A DNA stretch of 64,000 bases, from contig JADJBR010000007.1 in NCBI GenBank assembly GCA_016703645.1, positions 1,758,501 through 1,822,500 on the forward strand, in the 5' to 3' direction. Both the position numbers and the translations under genes were made by a program. Below are positions 21,038 through 29,674 of the stretch, piece after piece. Position 1 is the stretch's first letter; each line of letters starts with the position of its first letter. This stretch comes from Zoogloea sp. (GTDB lineage: Bacteria > Pseudomonadota > Gammaproteobacteria > Burkholderiales > Rhodocyclaceae). The notes beneath the pieces are model-generated. The model was given only the letters and a program-made list of their open reading frames with translations, did not search any database and was not told where the DNA came from.

Positions 21038-21486
21038 CAGTGTTTTCCCGTGCTGCCAAAACCACCGGCACCCCGATCGCTGGCGTCAAAATCGCCGACC
21101 ACGTTGAAAGCCACCTGCAGTACCGGCACGACAACCAGCTGGGCAATGCGCTCCATGGGCTGCACGGTAAAGTGCTCGTGCCCACGATTCCATGCCGACA
21201 CGAAGATCTGCCCCTGGTAGTCCGAGTCGATCAAACCCACCAGATTGCCAAGCACGATACCGTGCTTGTGCCCAAGACCTGAGCGGGGAAGGATCATCGC
21301 CGCCAGTCCGGGATCGGCCAGATGGATCGCCAGGCCGGTCGGCACCAGGGCCGTGTGCCCGGGAGCAAGGTTGATCGGTGCATCAATGCAGGCCCGCAGG
21401 TCCAGGCCGGCCGAACCATCGGTCGCATACGCGGGCGGCTGGGATTTCAGGCGTTCGTCAAGAATCTTGATATCGATCTGGTGCAT
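21037..21486 (-). CDS. dut: Deoxyuridine 5'-triphosphate nucleotidohydrolase
   Basis: A 149-aa trimeric dUTPase that removes dUTP and supplies dUMP for thymidylate synthesis. The five conserved motifs are visible, including GSAGLDLRA (motif 1), [13 protein letters not shown] (motif 2), [11 protein letters not shown] (motif 3) and the C-terminal arm [10 protein letters not shown] (motif 5). The gene sits 27 bp after coaBC, matching the conserved coaBC-dut pairing of proteobacteria. Confidence 0.96.
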   Translation of the reverse strand: MHQIDIKILDERLKSQPPAYATDGSAGLDLRACIDAPINLAPGHTALVPTGLAIHLADPGLAAMILPRSGLGHKHGIVLGNLVGLIDSDYQGQIFVSAWNRGHEHFTVQPMERIAQLVVVPVLQVAFNVVGDFDASDRGAGGFGSTGKH

Positions 21487-21513
21487 GACAATCCAATCGT
21501 TCAGGGCTGGGTT

Positions 21514-22704
21514 TCAGACTTCGGGCAACAGGCCCGCCAAGTGGGCTACGATGGCCCGTGCGAGATCAGGCTTTGGTGCTCGTGGCAGGGGGTGACGGCC
21601 GGCGTCATCGTAGAGCACGACCAGGTTGTCGTCTCCACCCAGGCCATCCTGAACCAGGTTGCCAACGATCAGGGGCAGCTTCTTGGCCTTGCGCTTGCCT
21701 TCCGCATACTCGTCCAGATCCCGGCTTTCGGCCGCGAAACCAACGCAAAATGGCGGCTTCGGCAAGTTGGCGACGTCTGCGAGGATATCGGGGTTGGGTG
21801 TCAACGTAATGGACAACTCGGCGCCGGACTTCTTGATCTTGTGTTCGGCAGACGTGGCCGGACGATAATCCGCCACGGCCGCCACCCCGATGAAGACATC
21901 CGCGCCGGGCAGGGCAGCAAACACCGCCTCACGCATTTCGAGCGCGCTGCGCACACTCACCCGGCGAACCCCCGCCGGCACGGGCAGGGCAACGGGGCCA
22001 CTGACCAGGGTCACCTCGGCCCCGGCCTGGGCGCAGGCGCGGGCCAAGCCATAGGCCATCTTCCCGGAACTCGAATTGGTGATACCGCGCACCGGGTCAA
22101 TGGCCTCGAAGGTCGGGCCGGCCGTCATGACCACCCGCCGTCCGGCAAGCAGGCGCGGCTGAAAGAAGCCGATCACCGCTTCGCACAGGTCCTCCGGCTC
22201 CAGCATGCGCCCCAATCCCACTTCGCCACAGGCCTGCTCTCCCGCCGCCGGTCCGAACAGGGTCACCCCGTCGGCACTCAATTGGGCGACATTGCGCTGC
22301 GTGGCCAGGTGTTCCCACATCTGTCGGTTCATTGCGGGCGCCACCAGCAGGGGGCAATCCCGCGCCAGACACAGCGTTGTCAGAAGATCGTCGGCCAGAC
22401 CATGGGCCAGTTTGGCCATGACATCGGCGGTGGCCGGTGAAATCAGGATCGCATCCGCATCGCGGGTCAGATCGATATGCGCCATGTTGTTATCCATGCG
22501 CGGATCCCACAGATCGGTCCACACCCGGTTGCCGGAAAGCGCCTGGAAAGTGACCGCGGTCACAAAGCGTGCGCCCCCTTCCGTCAGCACCACGTGGACA
22601 TCCGCCCCGGCCTTGCCCAGCAGGCGAACCAACTCAGCCGCCTTGTAGGCGGCCACGCCTCCCGTCACCCCCAATACCAGTTTCCTGCCCTTGAGCTCAC
22701 TCAT
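21514..22704 (-). CDS. coaBC: Bifunctional phosphopantothenoylcysteine decarboxylase/synthetase
   Basis: A 396-aa two-domain enzyme for coenzyme A synthesis. The N-terminal CoaC flavoprotein half begins [20 protein letters not shown] and holds the substrate motif APAMNRQMW. The C-terminal CoaB half has [13 protein letters not shown]-like [18 protein letters not shown] and [10 protein letters not shown] start at the ATG at 22704 (MSELKGRK); an in-frame ATG 18 codons upstream would overlap the promoter space shared with divergent radC. Confidence 0.95.
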   Translation of the reverse strand: MSELKGRKLVLGVTGGVAAYKAAELVRLLGKAGADVHVVLTEGGARFVTAVTFQALSGNRVWTDLWDPRMDNNMAHIDLTRDADAILISPATADVMAKLAHGLADDLLTTLCLARDCPLLVAPAMNRQMWEHLATQRNVAQLSADGVTLFGPAAGEQACGEVGLGRMLEPEDLCEAVIGFFQPRLLAGRRVVMTAGPTFEAIDPVRGITNSSSGKMAYGLARACAQAGAEVTLVSGPVALPVPAGVRRVSVRSALEMREAVFAALPGADVFIGVAAVADYRPATSAEHKIKKSGAELSITLTPNPDILADVANLPKPPFCVGFAAESRDLDEYAEGKRKAKKLPLIVGNLVQDGLGGDDNLVVLYDDAGRHPLPRAPKPDLARAIVAHLAGLLPEV

Positions 22705-22751
22705 GCCAATGGTATTATCCGAATCCTTCAGAAGCTGGAATTGTACACGCC

Positions 22752-23429
22752 ATGGCAATCACCGACTGGCCTGCCGACGAACGCCCGCGGGAGCGCCTTC
22801 TCGCCCTTGGTGCCGGCGCCCTGTCCGACGCCGAGCTGCTGGCCCTGTTCCTGCGGGTCGGCATCCGCGGCAAGAGTGCCGTCGATCTTGCCCGCGACCT
22901 CCTTGGCCATTTTGGCGGCCTGTCGCCCCTGTGTGCCGCCTCAGCCTCGGCCTTCTCCGCCATTCCGGGCATGGGCCCTGCGAAGTACGCCCAGCTGCAA
23001 GCCGTACTTGAACTGGCACGTCGCGCGCTCGGCGAGGAGATGGCCCGCCGTGACGTGCTCGACTCCCCCAGTGCCGTGCGTGACTGGCTGCGCCTCAAGC
23101 TCGCGCAGCTCCCCCATGAAGTCTTCATGATCCTGCTCCTCGACGCTCAAAACCGGGTCATGGGCAACGTCGAACTCTTTCGCGGCACCCTGACCCAGAC
23201 CTCCGTCTATCCGCGGGAAGTCGTCAAGCTTGTCCTCGAACACAATGCCGCCGCGGTGATCCTTGCCCACAACCACCCCTCGGGAGTCGGCGAACCCAGC
23301 ATCGCCGACCAATCGCTGACAAAGAGCCTCACCCAGGCCCTGGCGCTGGTGGATGTGCGGGTTCTCGACCACTTCATCGTAGCCGGCAACGCAGCCCCCG
23401 TTTCCTTCGCAGAGCGTGGCCTGCTCTAG
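22752..23429 (+). CDS. radC: RadC/JAB-domain protein
   Basis: A 225-aa RadC-family protein. An N-terminal helix-hairpin-helix region (residues ~1-100) is followed by a JAB/MPN-like metalloprotease fold with the metal motif [16 protein letters not shown]. Despite the name, a role in repair is disputed for the family. The gene is divergent from coaBC across 47 bp and lies upstream of rpmB-rpmG, the same synteny as in many beta- and gammaproteobacteria. Confidence 0.94.
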   Translation: MAITDWPADERPRERLLALGAGALSDAELLALFLRVGIRGKSAVDLARDLLGHFGGLSPLCAASASAFSAIPGMGPAKYAQLQAVLELARRALGEEMARRDVLDSPSAVRDWLRLKLAQLPHEVFMILLLDAQNRVMGNVELFRGTLTQTSVYPREVVKLVLEHNAAAVILAHNHPSGVGEPSIADQSLTKSLTQALALVDVRVLDHFIVAGNAAPVSFAERGLL

Positions 23430-23479
23430 GTTCCGGCCGTGACGAGGGGCATATTCATCATCTGAAACACACCAAGGTA

Positions 23480-23509
23480 TTGATTCGAGTGAACTTCGTC
23501 GCTTATAAT
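23480..23509 (+). promoter_or_regulatory. Sigma70 promoter of rpmB-rpmG
   Basis: TTGATT and a perfect TATAAT are separated by 18 bp, 39 bases before the rpmB start. A short leader follows. This is one of the clearest promoters in the window. Confidence 0.8.
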
Positions 23510-23548
23510 CGAGAGTCTTACCGAATCAAAACAAGTTTGGAGCAACAA

Positions 23549-23785
23549 ATGGCTCGCGTTTGCCAAGTGACCGGAAAAGCACCGATGGTGGGCAACAACG
23601 TTTCCCACGCGAACAACAAAACCAAGCGCCGCTTCCTGCCGAACCTGCAAAACCGCAAGTTCTGGAGCGAAGCCGAGAATCGCTGGGTGCGCCTGCGCGT
23701 ATCCAATGCGGCCCTGCGCACCATTGACAAGAAGGGCATCGACGCCGTCGTCGCCGAGCTTCGCGCTCGCGGCGAAAAGGTCTGA
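23549..23785 (+). CDS. rpmB: 50S ribosomal protein L28
   Basis: A 78-aa L28 protein. The start [29 protein letters not shown]-type sequence is diagnostic ([16 protein letters not shown], then [15 protein letters not shown]). Upstream in-frame codons lie in the promoter, so the ATG at 23549 is the start. It is followed 28 bp later by rpmG. Confidence 0.97.
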   Translation: MARVCQVTGKAPMVGNNVSHANNKTKRRFLPNLQNRKFWSEAENRWVRLRVSNAALRTIDKKGIDAVVAELRARGEKV

Positions 23786-23813
23786 GCCTTTTCACCACCG
23801 GAGATAAATCGAC

Positions 23814-23981
23814 ATGGCAAAAGGCGGCCGCGAAAAGATCAAGCTCGAGTCCACTGCTGGCACCGGGCATTTTTACACCACCTCCAAGAACAAGCGCACC
23901 ACCCCGAACAAGCTTGAGTTCAGCAAGTACGACCCCGTTGCCCGCAAGCACGTGCCGTACAAGGAAGTGAAACTCAAGTAA
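23814..23981 (+). CDS. rpmG: 50S ribosomal protein L33
   Basis: A 55-aa L33 protein beginning [14 protein letters not shown] and ending [11 protein letters not shown]. It contains [19 protein letters not shown], which is characteristic. It lacks the zinc-binding cysteine pairs, so it is the Zn-independent form. CGGAG precedes the ATG. It completes the rpmB-rpmG operon and is followed by a terminator. Confidence 0.97.
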   Translation: MAKGGREKIKLESTAGTGHFYTTSKNKRTTPNKLEFSKYDPVARKHVPYKEVKLK

Positions 23982-24018
23982 TTGCTTCCGGCACGCGATT
24001 ACCGCTTGTTGCACCACG

Positions 24019-24044
24019 AAAAACCCGCCTTGTGCGGGTTTTTT
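24019..24044 (+). terminator. Intrinsic terminator of rpmB-rpmG
   Basis: A stem built on ACCCGC/GCGGGT extended by A-T pairs, with a 5-base loop, ends in a run of T residues. Confidence 0.88.
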
Positions 24045-24096
24045 GCTTCTCGGCCAGGTCGATAAGAGGCCGCCAGAAGCAAAACGGATCACACCA

Positions 24097-24131
24097 AACA
24101 AAACCGCCGACAGGCTTGCGCATGTCGGCGG
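24097..24131 (-). terminator. Intrinsic terminator of the cold-shock gene
   Basis: Read on the minus strand, a perfect 9-bp stem CCGCCGACA/TGTCGGCGG with a 10-base loop is followed by TTTTGTTT, about 50 bases after the cold-shock gene stop. Confidence 0.8.
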
Positions 24132-24178
24132 TCAGGATCACGGCGCCAAGACCATCGGCCCCGGCGGATCGAAGCGTA

Positions 24179-24382
24179 TCAAGCGCGCTGGATGTTCGAC
24201 GCTTGCTTGCCCTTCGGCCCCTGAGTGACCTCGAACTGAACCTTCTCCCCCTCCTTCAGCGACTTGAACCCATTCATGTTGATCGCGGAGAAGTGCGCGA
24301 ACAGGTCTTCACTACCATCGTCCGGCGTGATGAAGCCGAAACCCTTGGCGTCGTTGAACCACTTAACAGTACCAGTTGCCAT
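24179..24382 (-). CDS. cspA: Cold-shock domain protein
   Basis: A 67-aa single cold-shock domain that binds single-stranded RNA and DNA. It begins [18 protein letters not shown], with RNP1 KGFGFI and the RNP2-like DLFAHFSAI. The symbol is given at family level only: neighbouring divergent clpS-clpA mirrors the cspD-clpS-clpA order of other proteobacteria, so cspD may be the better name. A well-formed promoter about 140 bases upstream implies a long 5' untranslated leader, as is usual for cold-shock mRNAs. AAGGAAA is the ribosome binding site. Confidence 0.94.
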   Translation of the reverse strand: MATGTVKWFNDAKGFGFITPDDGSEDLFAHFSAINMNGFKSLKEGEKVQFEVTQGPKGKQASNIQRA

Positions 24383-24528
24383 ATTGCTATTTCCTTCTTG
24401 ATTGCAGTAATACGATCCGGACCTCCGGCGTGCGATCGGGACAAGACAAGCGCAAGACTTTCGAGGGCGTTTCTTTGAACACGCGACGCAAACCCTGTCG
24501 CCTCATACTCGGCACGAACACAAAAATG

Positions 24529-24557
24529 CTTTTACGTGACTTGATTCACCTCGTCAA
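24529..24557 (-). promoter_or_regulatory. Sigma70 promoter of the cold-shock gene
   Basis: On the minus strand TTGACG (24557-24552) and TAAAAG (24534-24529) are spaced by exactly 17 bp. The transcript would start near 24522, leaving a leader of about 140 nt before the ATG at 24382. Confidence 0.65.
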
Positions 24558-24737
24558 CGCATTTGTAAACCGGCACAAATGTTGCAGCACAACACGAAAG
24601 TGGCGGAAAAATGTCGCCTTTTGTGCGCTTCCCAACAAAACCCGACATTTCAACGCTGTTTTAGTCCCGCCTGCAATGCACCATGACGGGGCAAGTGCAC
24701 CGCTTTGGAATGCCCCGGCGAGTGTGCCAAGTCACTC

Positions 24738-24765
24738 TTGCACAATCATCGGGGTTGTTTAGAAT
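24738..24765 (+). promoter_or_regulatory. Putative promoter overlapping the clpS start region
   Basis: TTGCAC and TAGAAT are separated by 16 bp. The -10 box ends at 24765, so transcription would begin near 24772, at or just before the clpS ATG at 24773. If real, clpS would be leaderless or nearly so. Confidence 0.45.
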
Positions 24766-24772
24766 GGGTCGC

Positions 24773-25081
24773 ATGGTCATCAAAAAGCAGGAAGAGTCTG
24801 TACTTGAAACGGCGGTGACGCGGGTCAAACCCCCACCCCTTTTCAAGGTCATGCTCCTTAACGACGATTTCACCCCCATGGATTTCGTGGTGGCTGTGAT
24901 AGAGAAATACTTTGGCAAGGATCGCGAACAAGCAACTCGGATCATGCTCAAAGTACACAGAGAGGGCGTTGGGGTTTGTGGTGTCTTCCCAAGGGACGTC
25001 GCGGCCACCAAAGTCGAGCAGGTCATCGCGTACGCACGTCAGCATCAGCACCCGCTGGCTTGCGTCATGGAGGAAAACTGA
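24773..25081 (+). CDS. clpS: ATP-dependent Clp protease adaptor ClpS
   Basis: A 102-aa adaptor that hands N-degron substrates to ClpAP. The core matches the family: [22 protein letters not shown] binds the destabilising N-terminal residue, followed by [24 protein letters not shown]. The start is uncertain: an ATG at 24764 would add three residues but overlaps a good -10 box, so I use 24773. clpA begins two bases... after the stop with an overlapping purine-rich stretch, the usual clpS-clpA order. Confidence 0.92.
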   Translation: MVIKKQEESVLETAVTRVKPPPLFKVMLLNDDFTPMDFVVAVIEKYFGKDREQATRIMLKVHREGVGVCGVFPRDVAATKVEQVIAYARQHQHPLACVMEEN

Positions 25082-25082
25082 A

Positions 25083-27365
25083 ATGATCGCGCAAGAGCTT
25101 GAAGTCAGTCTGCACATGGCCTTTGTCGAAGCACGGCAAAAGAGGCATGAGTTCATTACCGTGGAGCACCTTCTGCTTGCTCTCCTCGACAACCCCTCCG
25201 CAGCAGAAGTCTTGCGCGCCTGCGCTGCCAAGACCGACGAGTTGCGCAAGGAACTTACCAATTTTGTAAACGAGCACACGCCAAAGGTCGAAGGCACCGA
25301 GGATATCGACACGCAGCCGACGCTCGGTTTCCAACGCGTCATCCAGCGAGCCATCCTGCATGTCCAGTCGTCTGGCAAGAAGGAAGTCACCGGCGCCAAT
25401 GTGCTGGTCGCGATCTTCGGCGAAAAGGACTCTCACGCGGTTTACTTTCTCCAGCGGCAGAACATATCCCGTCTGGACGTCGTGAATTTCATTTCCCACG
25501 GCATCACCAAGACCCCGCAACAAGGGGCGAACCCGGCTACCGGCCGGCCGGCGGGTGAGTCGGAGCAGGGCGAACAGGAGCAGGAAGGCAATTCGGCCGG
25601 CGGAGCGCTCGACAACTACACCCAGAATCTCAATCAGCAGGCCCTGATGGGCAAGATCGACCCCCTCATCGGACGCGAGAAGGAAGTCGAGCGCGTCATC
25701 CAGACCCTGTGCCGGCGCCGCAAGAACAACCCCCTGCTGGTTGGGGAAGCCGGCGTGGGCAAGACGGCCATCGCCGAAGGGCTTGCCCGGCGCATCGTGG
25801 AAGGGCGTGTGCCCGAGATCCTCGCGGACGCCCAGGTGTACGCGCTGGATATGGGAGCACTGCTCGCAGGCACCAAGTATCGGGGAGATTTCGAACAACG
25901 GCTCAAGGCTGTCCTCAAACAGCTAGCCGATCACCCGAACGCCATCCTGTTCATTGACGAGATTCATACCCTGATTGGTGCCGGCGCAGCATCCGGCGGT
26001 ACGCTGGATGCGTCCAACCTGCTCAAGCCAGCCCTCTCGTCAGGCCAGATGAAGTGCATCGGCGCAACCACCTACAACGAGTTCCGCCAGATCTTCGAGA
26101 AGGATCACGCCCTGTCCCGTCGTTTCCAGAAGGTGGACGTGGTCGAGCCCTCGGTGTCCGAGACGGTGGAGATACTCAAGGGGCTGAAGTCGCGTTTCGA
26201 GCAGCACCACGGCATCAAGTACTCTGCCTCCGCACTTTCAAGCGCGGCAGAGCTCTCCGCCCGCTATATCAATGATCGGCACCTGCCCGACAAGGCGATC
26301 GACGTGATCGACGAGGCCGGTGCCGCCCAGCGCATCCTGCCCAAGTCACGCCAGAAGAAGCTCATCGGCAAGACCGAGATCGAGGAGATCGTCGCCAAGA
26401 TCGCTCGCATCCCGCCGCGCAGCGTCTCCAATGATGACAAGGCAGCCCTTAGAACGCTGGAGCGGGATCTCAGGAACGTCGTCTTTGGCCAGGACGCCGC
26501 CATTGAGGCGCTCGGCAAGGCCATCAAGATGTCGCGCTCGGGCCTCGGCAATCCCCACAAGCCAATCGGCTCCTTCCTGTTCAGTGGCCCCACTGGCGTG
26601 GGCAAGACCGAAGTAGCACGCCAGCTCGCCTACACCCTCGGCATCGAGCTTGTTCGGTTCGACATGTCCGAGTACATGGAGCGCCATGCCGTATCGCGCC
26701 TGATCGGTGCGCCACCGGGCTATGTCGGGTTCGACCAGGGCGGCCTGCTGACCGAGCAAGTTAACAAGAAGCCGCACTGTGTACTGCTGCTGGATGAGAT
26801 CGAGAAGGCTCACCCCGACATCTACAACATTCTGCTGCAGGTCATGGATCATGGCACCCTGACTGATAACAATGGGCGCCAGGCAGACTTCCGCAACACC
26901 ATCATCATCATGACCACGAACGCCGGCGCCGAAACCATGCAGAAGGCCATCATCGGCTTTTCGGCCAAACGCGAGCAGGGTGATGAAATGTCCGACATCA
27001 AACGCCTGTTCTCGCCGGAGTTCCGCAACCGCCTTGATGCCATCATCTCCTTCAAGAGCCTGGATCACGACATCATCACTCGCGTCGTCGAGAAGTTCCT
27101 GATGCAGCTTGAGGCCCAGCTCCACGAGAAGAAAGTCGAAGCGCACTTCACCGAACGGCTCAAGGAATGGCTGGGCAAGAAGGGCTTTGACCCCCTCATG
27201 GGCGCCCGCCCCATGGCTCGCCTGATTCAGGACACCATCCGCTCCGCCCTTGCCGACGAACTCCTCTTTGGGCGCCTGTCCAGCGGAGGAACCGTCACCA
27301 TCGACCTGGACGACAGCGACAAGGTCAGGCTCGTGTTCGAAGAGTTGGCCGAAGCTGCGGTATAG
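25083..27365 (+). CDS. clpA: ATP-dependent Clp protease ATP-binding subunit ClpA
   Basis: A 760-aa AAA+ unfoldase that feeds ClpP. An N-terminal double Clp-N repeat (residues ~1-145) is followed by a low-complexity linker ([12 protein letters not shown]), then AAA1 with [13 protein letters not shown] and [12 protein letters not shown], and AAA2 with [13 protein letters not shown] and [13 protein letters not shown]. The length and domain order are those of ClpA rather than ClpB, as the long middle coiled coil is missing. The ATG at 25083 lies immediately after the clpS stop, so the two are co-translated. A strong palindromic terminator follows. Confidence 0.96.
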   Translation: MIAQELEVSLHMAFVEARQKRHEFITVEHLLLALLDNPSAAEVLRACAAKTDELRKELTNFVNEHTPKVEGTEDIDTQPTLGFQRVIQRAILHVQSSGKKEVTGANVLVAIFGEKDSHAVYFLQRQNISRLDVVNFISHGITKTPQQGANPATGRPAGESEQGEQEQEGNSAGGALDNYTQNLNQQALMGKIDPLIGREKEVERVIQTLCRRRKNNPLLVGEAGVGKTAIAEGLARRIVEGRVPEILADAQVYALDMGALLAGTKYRGDFEQRLKAVLKQLADHPNAILFIDEIHTLIGAGAASGGTLDASNLLKPALSSGQMKCIGATTYNEFRQIFEKDHALSRRFQKVDVVEPSVSETVEILKGLKSRFEQHHGIKYSASALSSAAELSARYINDRHLPDKAIDVIDEAGAAQRILPKSRQKKLIGKTEIEEIVAKIARIPPRSVSNDDKAALRTLERDLRNVVFGQDAAIEALGKAIKMSRSGLGNPHKPIGSFLFSGPTGVGKTEVARQLAYTLGIELVRFDMSEYMERHAVSRLIGAPPGYVGFDQGGLLTEQVNKKPHCVLLLDEIEKAHPDIYNILLQVMDHGTLTDNNGRQADFRNTIIIMTTNAGAETMQKAIIGFSAKREQGDEMSDIKRLFSPEFRNRLDAIISFKSLDHDIITRVVEKFLMQLEAQLHEKKVEAHFTERLKEWLGKKGFDPLMGARPMARLIQDTIRSALADELLFGRLSSGGTVTIDLDDSDKVRLVFEELAEAAV

Positions 27366-27391
27366 TTTTCCCCAACCGAAACCCTTGTCCT

Positions 27392-27420
27392 GCGGGCGGC
27401 CTAGGCCGCCCGCTTTCTTT
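27392..27420 (+). terminator. Terminator of clpS-clpA
   Basis: A perfect inverted repeat, GCGGGCGGCC paired with GGCCGCCCGC around a TA centre (27392-27413), is followed by TTTCTTT. It lies 26 bases after the clpA stop. Confidence 0.85.
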
Positions 27421-27448
27421 GTCCCTTCCTCAACTCAATGGAGTCAGC

Positions 27449-27928
27449 ATGGAATTCCAGACTACCGACCTTTGCGATGCCAACGAAGGAAAGGTGCGTG
27501 CCGTCGCCCCCATGTTCCGCAGCTTCGGTGGCAAGACCCGCTTTTCAGGCCCCGTCCGGACCCTGAAGGTCTTCGAGGACAACGCCCTCGTCCGATCAAC
27601 TTTGGAGACGCCCGGGAACGGTGCCGTGCTCGTCGTCGACGCCGGTGGCTCGACGCGCTGCGCGATGCTTGGCGACCAGTTGGCCCTGCTTGGTGTGAAG
27701 AACGGTTGGTCCGGCGTCATCATGTATGGCTGCATCCGGGACTCCGGCCCGATAAGTGGCATGGACCTGGGTGTCTTTGCCCTCGGAACGCACCCGATGA
27801 AGAGCGTCAAGAAAGGGGCCGGCGACCTCGACATACCCGTGAGTTTCGGGGGCGTCACCTTTTCCACCGGCCAATATGTGTACGCCGACGAGGATGGCGT
27901 GATCGTTTCCGAGGCCCCATTGCTGTAA
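27449..27928 (+). CDS. rraA: RraA family protein (RNase E inhibitor or HMG/OAA aldolase type)
   Basis: A 159-aa RraA-fold protein. It matches through FQTTDLCDANEGKVRAVAP, TRFSGPVRTLKVFEDN, LVVDAGGSTRCAMLGDQLA and the region GVIMYGCIRDSGPISGMDLGVFALGTHPMKS. The conserved G-D-x-x-A and R-D residues needed for metal-dependent oxaloacetate or 4-hydroxy-4-methyl-2-oxoglutarate cleavage are present, so either aldolase activity or RNase E regulation is possible. I start at the ATG at 27449 because the earlier in-frame codon overlaps the clpA terminator. Confidence 0.88.
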   Translation: MEFQTTDLCDANEGKVRAVAPMFRSFGGKTRFSGPVRTLKVFEDNALVRSTLETPGNGAVLVVDAGGSTRCAMLGDQLALLGVKNGWSGVIMYGCIRDSGPISGMDLGVFALGTHPMKSVKKGAGDLDIPVSFGGVTFSTGQYVYADEDGVIVSEAPLL

Positions 27929-27965
27929 GCGGCATCAAAAAACGCCGCGGTGCAGCGAATTTTCT

Positions 27966-27994
27966 TTTCACAATCACCGACGGCGTTTCACAAT
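27966..27994 (+). repeat. Tandem TTTCACAAT direct repeat upstream of aceA
   Basis: TTTCACAAT occurs at 27966-27974 and 27986-27994. The 20-bp period places both copies on the same face of the DNA helix, as in paired activator sites. Confidence 0.5.
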
Positions 27995-28008
27995 GCAAAA
28001 TTATTTGC
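27995..28008. promoter_or_regulatory. Inverted repeat GCAAA-ATTA-TTTGC upstream of aceA
   Basis: A 5-bp perfect inverted repeat around a 4-bp AT spacer directly abuts the second TTTCACAAT copy. It is a possible operator in the upstream activation region. Confidence 0.4.
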
Positions 28009-28045
28009 CTAGCTACATGTTTTCAAAAAGAAATTTATTTCTTAT

Positions 28046-28059
28046 GTCTTATATAAGAC
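28046..28059. promoter_or_regulatory. Perfect palindrome GTCTTATATAAGAC next to the aceA -35 box
   Basis: All 14 bases are self-complementary. The site ends three bases before the -35 hexamer TTGCTG, a position suitable for a repressor or a class II activator of aceA. Confidence 0.6.
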
Positions 28060-28062
28060 CTG

Positions 28063-28091
28063 TTGCTGCCGTGCAAAATCCTGCCTATACT
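28063..28091 (+). promoter_or_regulatory. Sigma70 promoter of aceA
   Basis: TTGCTG and TATACT are separated by exactly 17 bp. Transcription would start near 28098, giving a leader of about 140 nt before the ATG at 28237. Confidence 0.7.
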
Positions 28092-28236
28092 CTCACCCAC
28101 TGACCGGACTCTCCTTTCAGACCCCACAGGTCTCCAGGACCCCGGACAAATGAGCAGGATGGGGTCTGCCGCCCACTCCCGGGCCGGACCGATCCGCCGG
28201 TTTTCCCTCCCCTCCAACGTTAGTAAAGGATGTCGT

Positions 28237-29538
28237 ATGTCTCTGACTCGCGAACAGCAAATCGCCGCCCTCGAAAAAGACTGGGCTGAAAACCCCCGCT
28301 GGAAAGGCATCAAGCGCGGTTACTCCGCAGCTGACGTCGTCCGCCTGCGCGGCTCCTTCCAGGTCGAGCACACCCTGGCCCGTCGCGGTGCCGAAAAGCT
28401 GTGGGATCTGGTTAACAACACGCCCTACGTCAACTGCCTGGGCGCTCTGACCGGCGGCCAAGCCGTTCAGCAAGCCAAGGCCGGCATCAAGGCCATCTAC
28501 CTGTCCGGCTGGCAGGTTGCTGCCGACAACAACGAGTACGCCGCAATGTACCCGGACCAGTCCCTGTACCCGGTTGACTCCGTGCCCAAGGTTGTCGAGC
28601 GCATCAACAATGCCTTCAACCGTGCTGACGAAATCCAGTGGTCCAAGAACATCAACAAGGGCGATGCCGGCCACGTGGAATACCACCTGCCGATCGTTGC
28701 TGACGCTGAAGCCGGTTTCGGCGGCGTGCTCAACGCCTACGAACTGATGAAGGCCATGATCCGCGCCGGCGCTGCTGGCGTGCACTGGGAAGATCAGCTG
28801 GCTTCCGTCAAGAAGTGCGGCCACATGGGCGGCAAAGTGCTGGTTCCGACCACTGAAGCCTGCCAAAAGCTCATCGCTGCCCGTATGGCTGCCGACGTTT
28901 ACGGCGTGCCGACCCTGGTTATCGCCCGTACCGATGCTGAAGCGGCTGACCTGCTGACCTCCGACTACGACGAGAACGACAAGCCGTTCCTGACCGGCGA
29001 GCGCACTGCCGAAGGCTTCTACAAGACCAAGAAGGGTCTGGATCAGGCCATCTCCCGCGCCATCGCTTACGCTGAGTACGCCGACCTGGTGTGGTGTGAA
29101 ACCGGCACGCCGGATCTGGAATTTGCCCGCAAGTTCGCCGAAGCCGTGCATAAGGTCCACCCGGGCAAGATGCTGGCCTACAACTGCTCTCCTTCCTTCA
29201 ACTGGAAGAAGAACCTGGACGATGCCACCATCGCCAAGTTCCAGAAGGAGCTGGGCGCCATGGGCTACAAGTACCAGTTCATCACCCTCGCGGGCATCCA
29301 TAACATGTGGTACCACATGTTCGACCTGGCCCAGGACTACGCTGCCCGTGGCATGTCCGCCTACGTCGAGAAGGTCCAGGAGCCCGAATTCGCTGCCCGC
29401 GACCGTGGCTACACCTTCGTGTCGCACCAGCAGGAAGTCGGCACCGGTTACTTCGATGACATCACCACCGTGATCCAGGGTGGCAAGTCCTCCGTGACGG
29501 CCCTGACCGGCTCCACCGAAGAAGAGCAGTTCCACTAA
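28237..29538 (+). CDS. aceA: Isocitrate lyase
   Basis: A 433-aa glyoxylate-bypass enzyme that splits isocitrate into glyoxylate and succinate. The catalytic signature KKCGHMGGK holds the active-site Cys194, matching E. coli Cys195, and [19 protein letters not shown] and [14 protein letters not shown] are also typical. TAAAGGA precedes the ATG. Malate synthase is not in the window. Its substrate competes with the two isocitrate dehydrogenases encoded 12-16 kb away, and AceK would divert isocitrate to it by silencing Icd. Confidence 0.97.
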   Translation: MSLTREQQIAALEKDWAENPRWKGIKRGYSAADVVRLRGSFQVEHTLARRGAEKLWDLVNNTPYVNCLGALTGGQAVQQAKAGIKAIYLSGWQVAADNNEYAAMYPDQSLYPVDSVPKVVERINNAFNRADEIQWSKNINKGDAGHVEYHLPIVADAEAGFGGVLNAYELMKAMIRAGAAGVHWEDQLASVKKCGHMGGKVLVPTTEACQKLIAARMAADVYGVPTLVIARTDAEAADLLTSDYDENDKPFLTGERTAEGFYKTKKGLDQAISRAIAYAEYADLVWCETGTPDLEFARKFAEAVHKVHPGKMLAYNCSPSFNWKKNLDDATIAKFQKELGAMGYKYQFITLAGIHNMWYHMFDLAQDYAARGMSAYVEKVQEPEFAARDRGYTFVSHQQEVGTGYFDDITTVIQGGKSSVTALTGSTEEEQFH

Positions 29539-29580
29539 GCCCGGATCGCCGGTACCCCTCACCGGCACGCCTGGTTGATG

Positions 29581-29610
29581 AGCCCCCGCAGGTAACTGCG
29601 GGGGCTTTTT
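29581..29610 (+). terminator. Intrinsic terminator of aceA
   Basis: A perfect 11-bp stem AGCCCCCGCAG/CTGCGGGGGCT with a GTAA tetraloop is followed by TTTT. Confidence 0.92.
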
Positions 29611-29674
29611 CTCGTCCGCAGCATGGCGGTGAGGTCTTCAGTAGAATGGCGCTTTTCGCCTTCCGCACCGCACC

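Larger units (their letters stand above)
24383..24772. promoter_or_regulatory. csp-clpS divergent intergenic region
   Basis: These 390 bp contain the long leader and promoter of the cold-shock gene on the minus strand and the clpS promoter on the plus strand. I see no credible protein gene. The central part, around 24500-24650, is visibly more AT-rich than flanking genes. Confidence 0.6.
27929..28236. promoter_or_regulatory. aceA control region, AT-rich
   Basis: This 308-bp stretch is far more AT-rich than its surroundings and has no protein gene. From left to right it holds an inverted repeat AAACGCCG (27940-27947)/CGGCGTTT (27981-27988), tandem TTTCACAAT repeats, a GCAAA-N4-TTTGC inverted repeat, a 14-bp palindrome, a good sigma70 promoter and a leader of about 140 nt. 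The concentration of symmetrical elements suggests control by more than one regulator. Confidence 0.7.
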
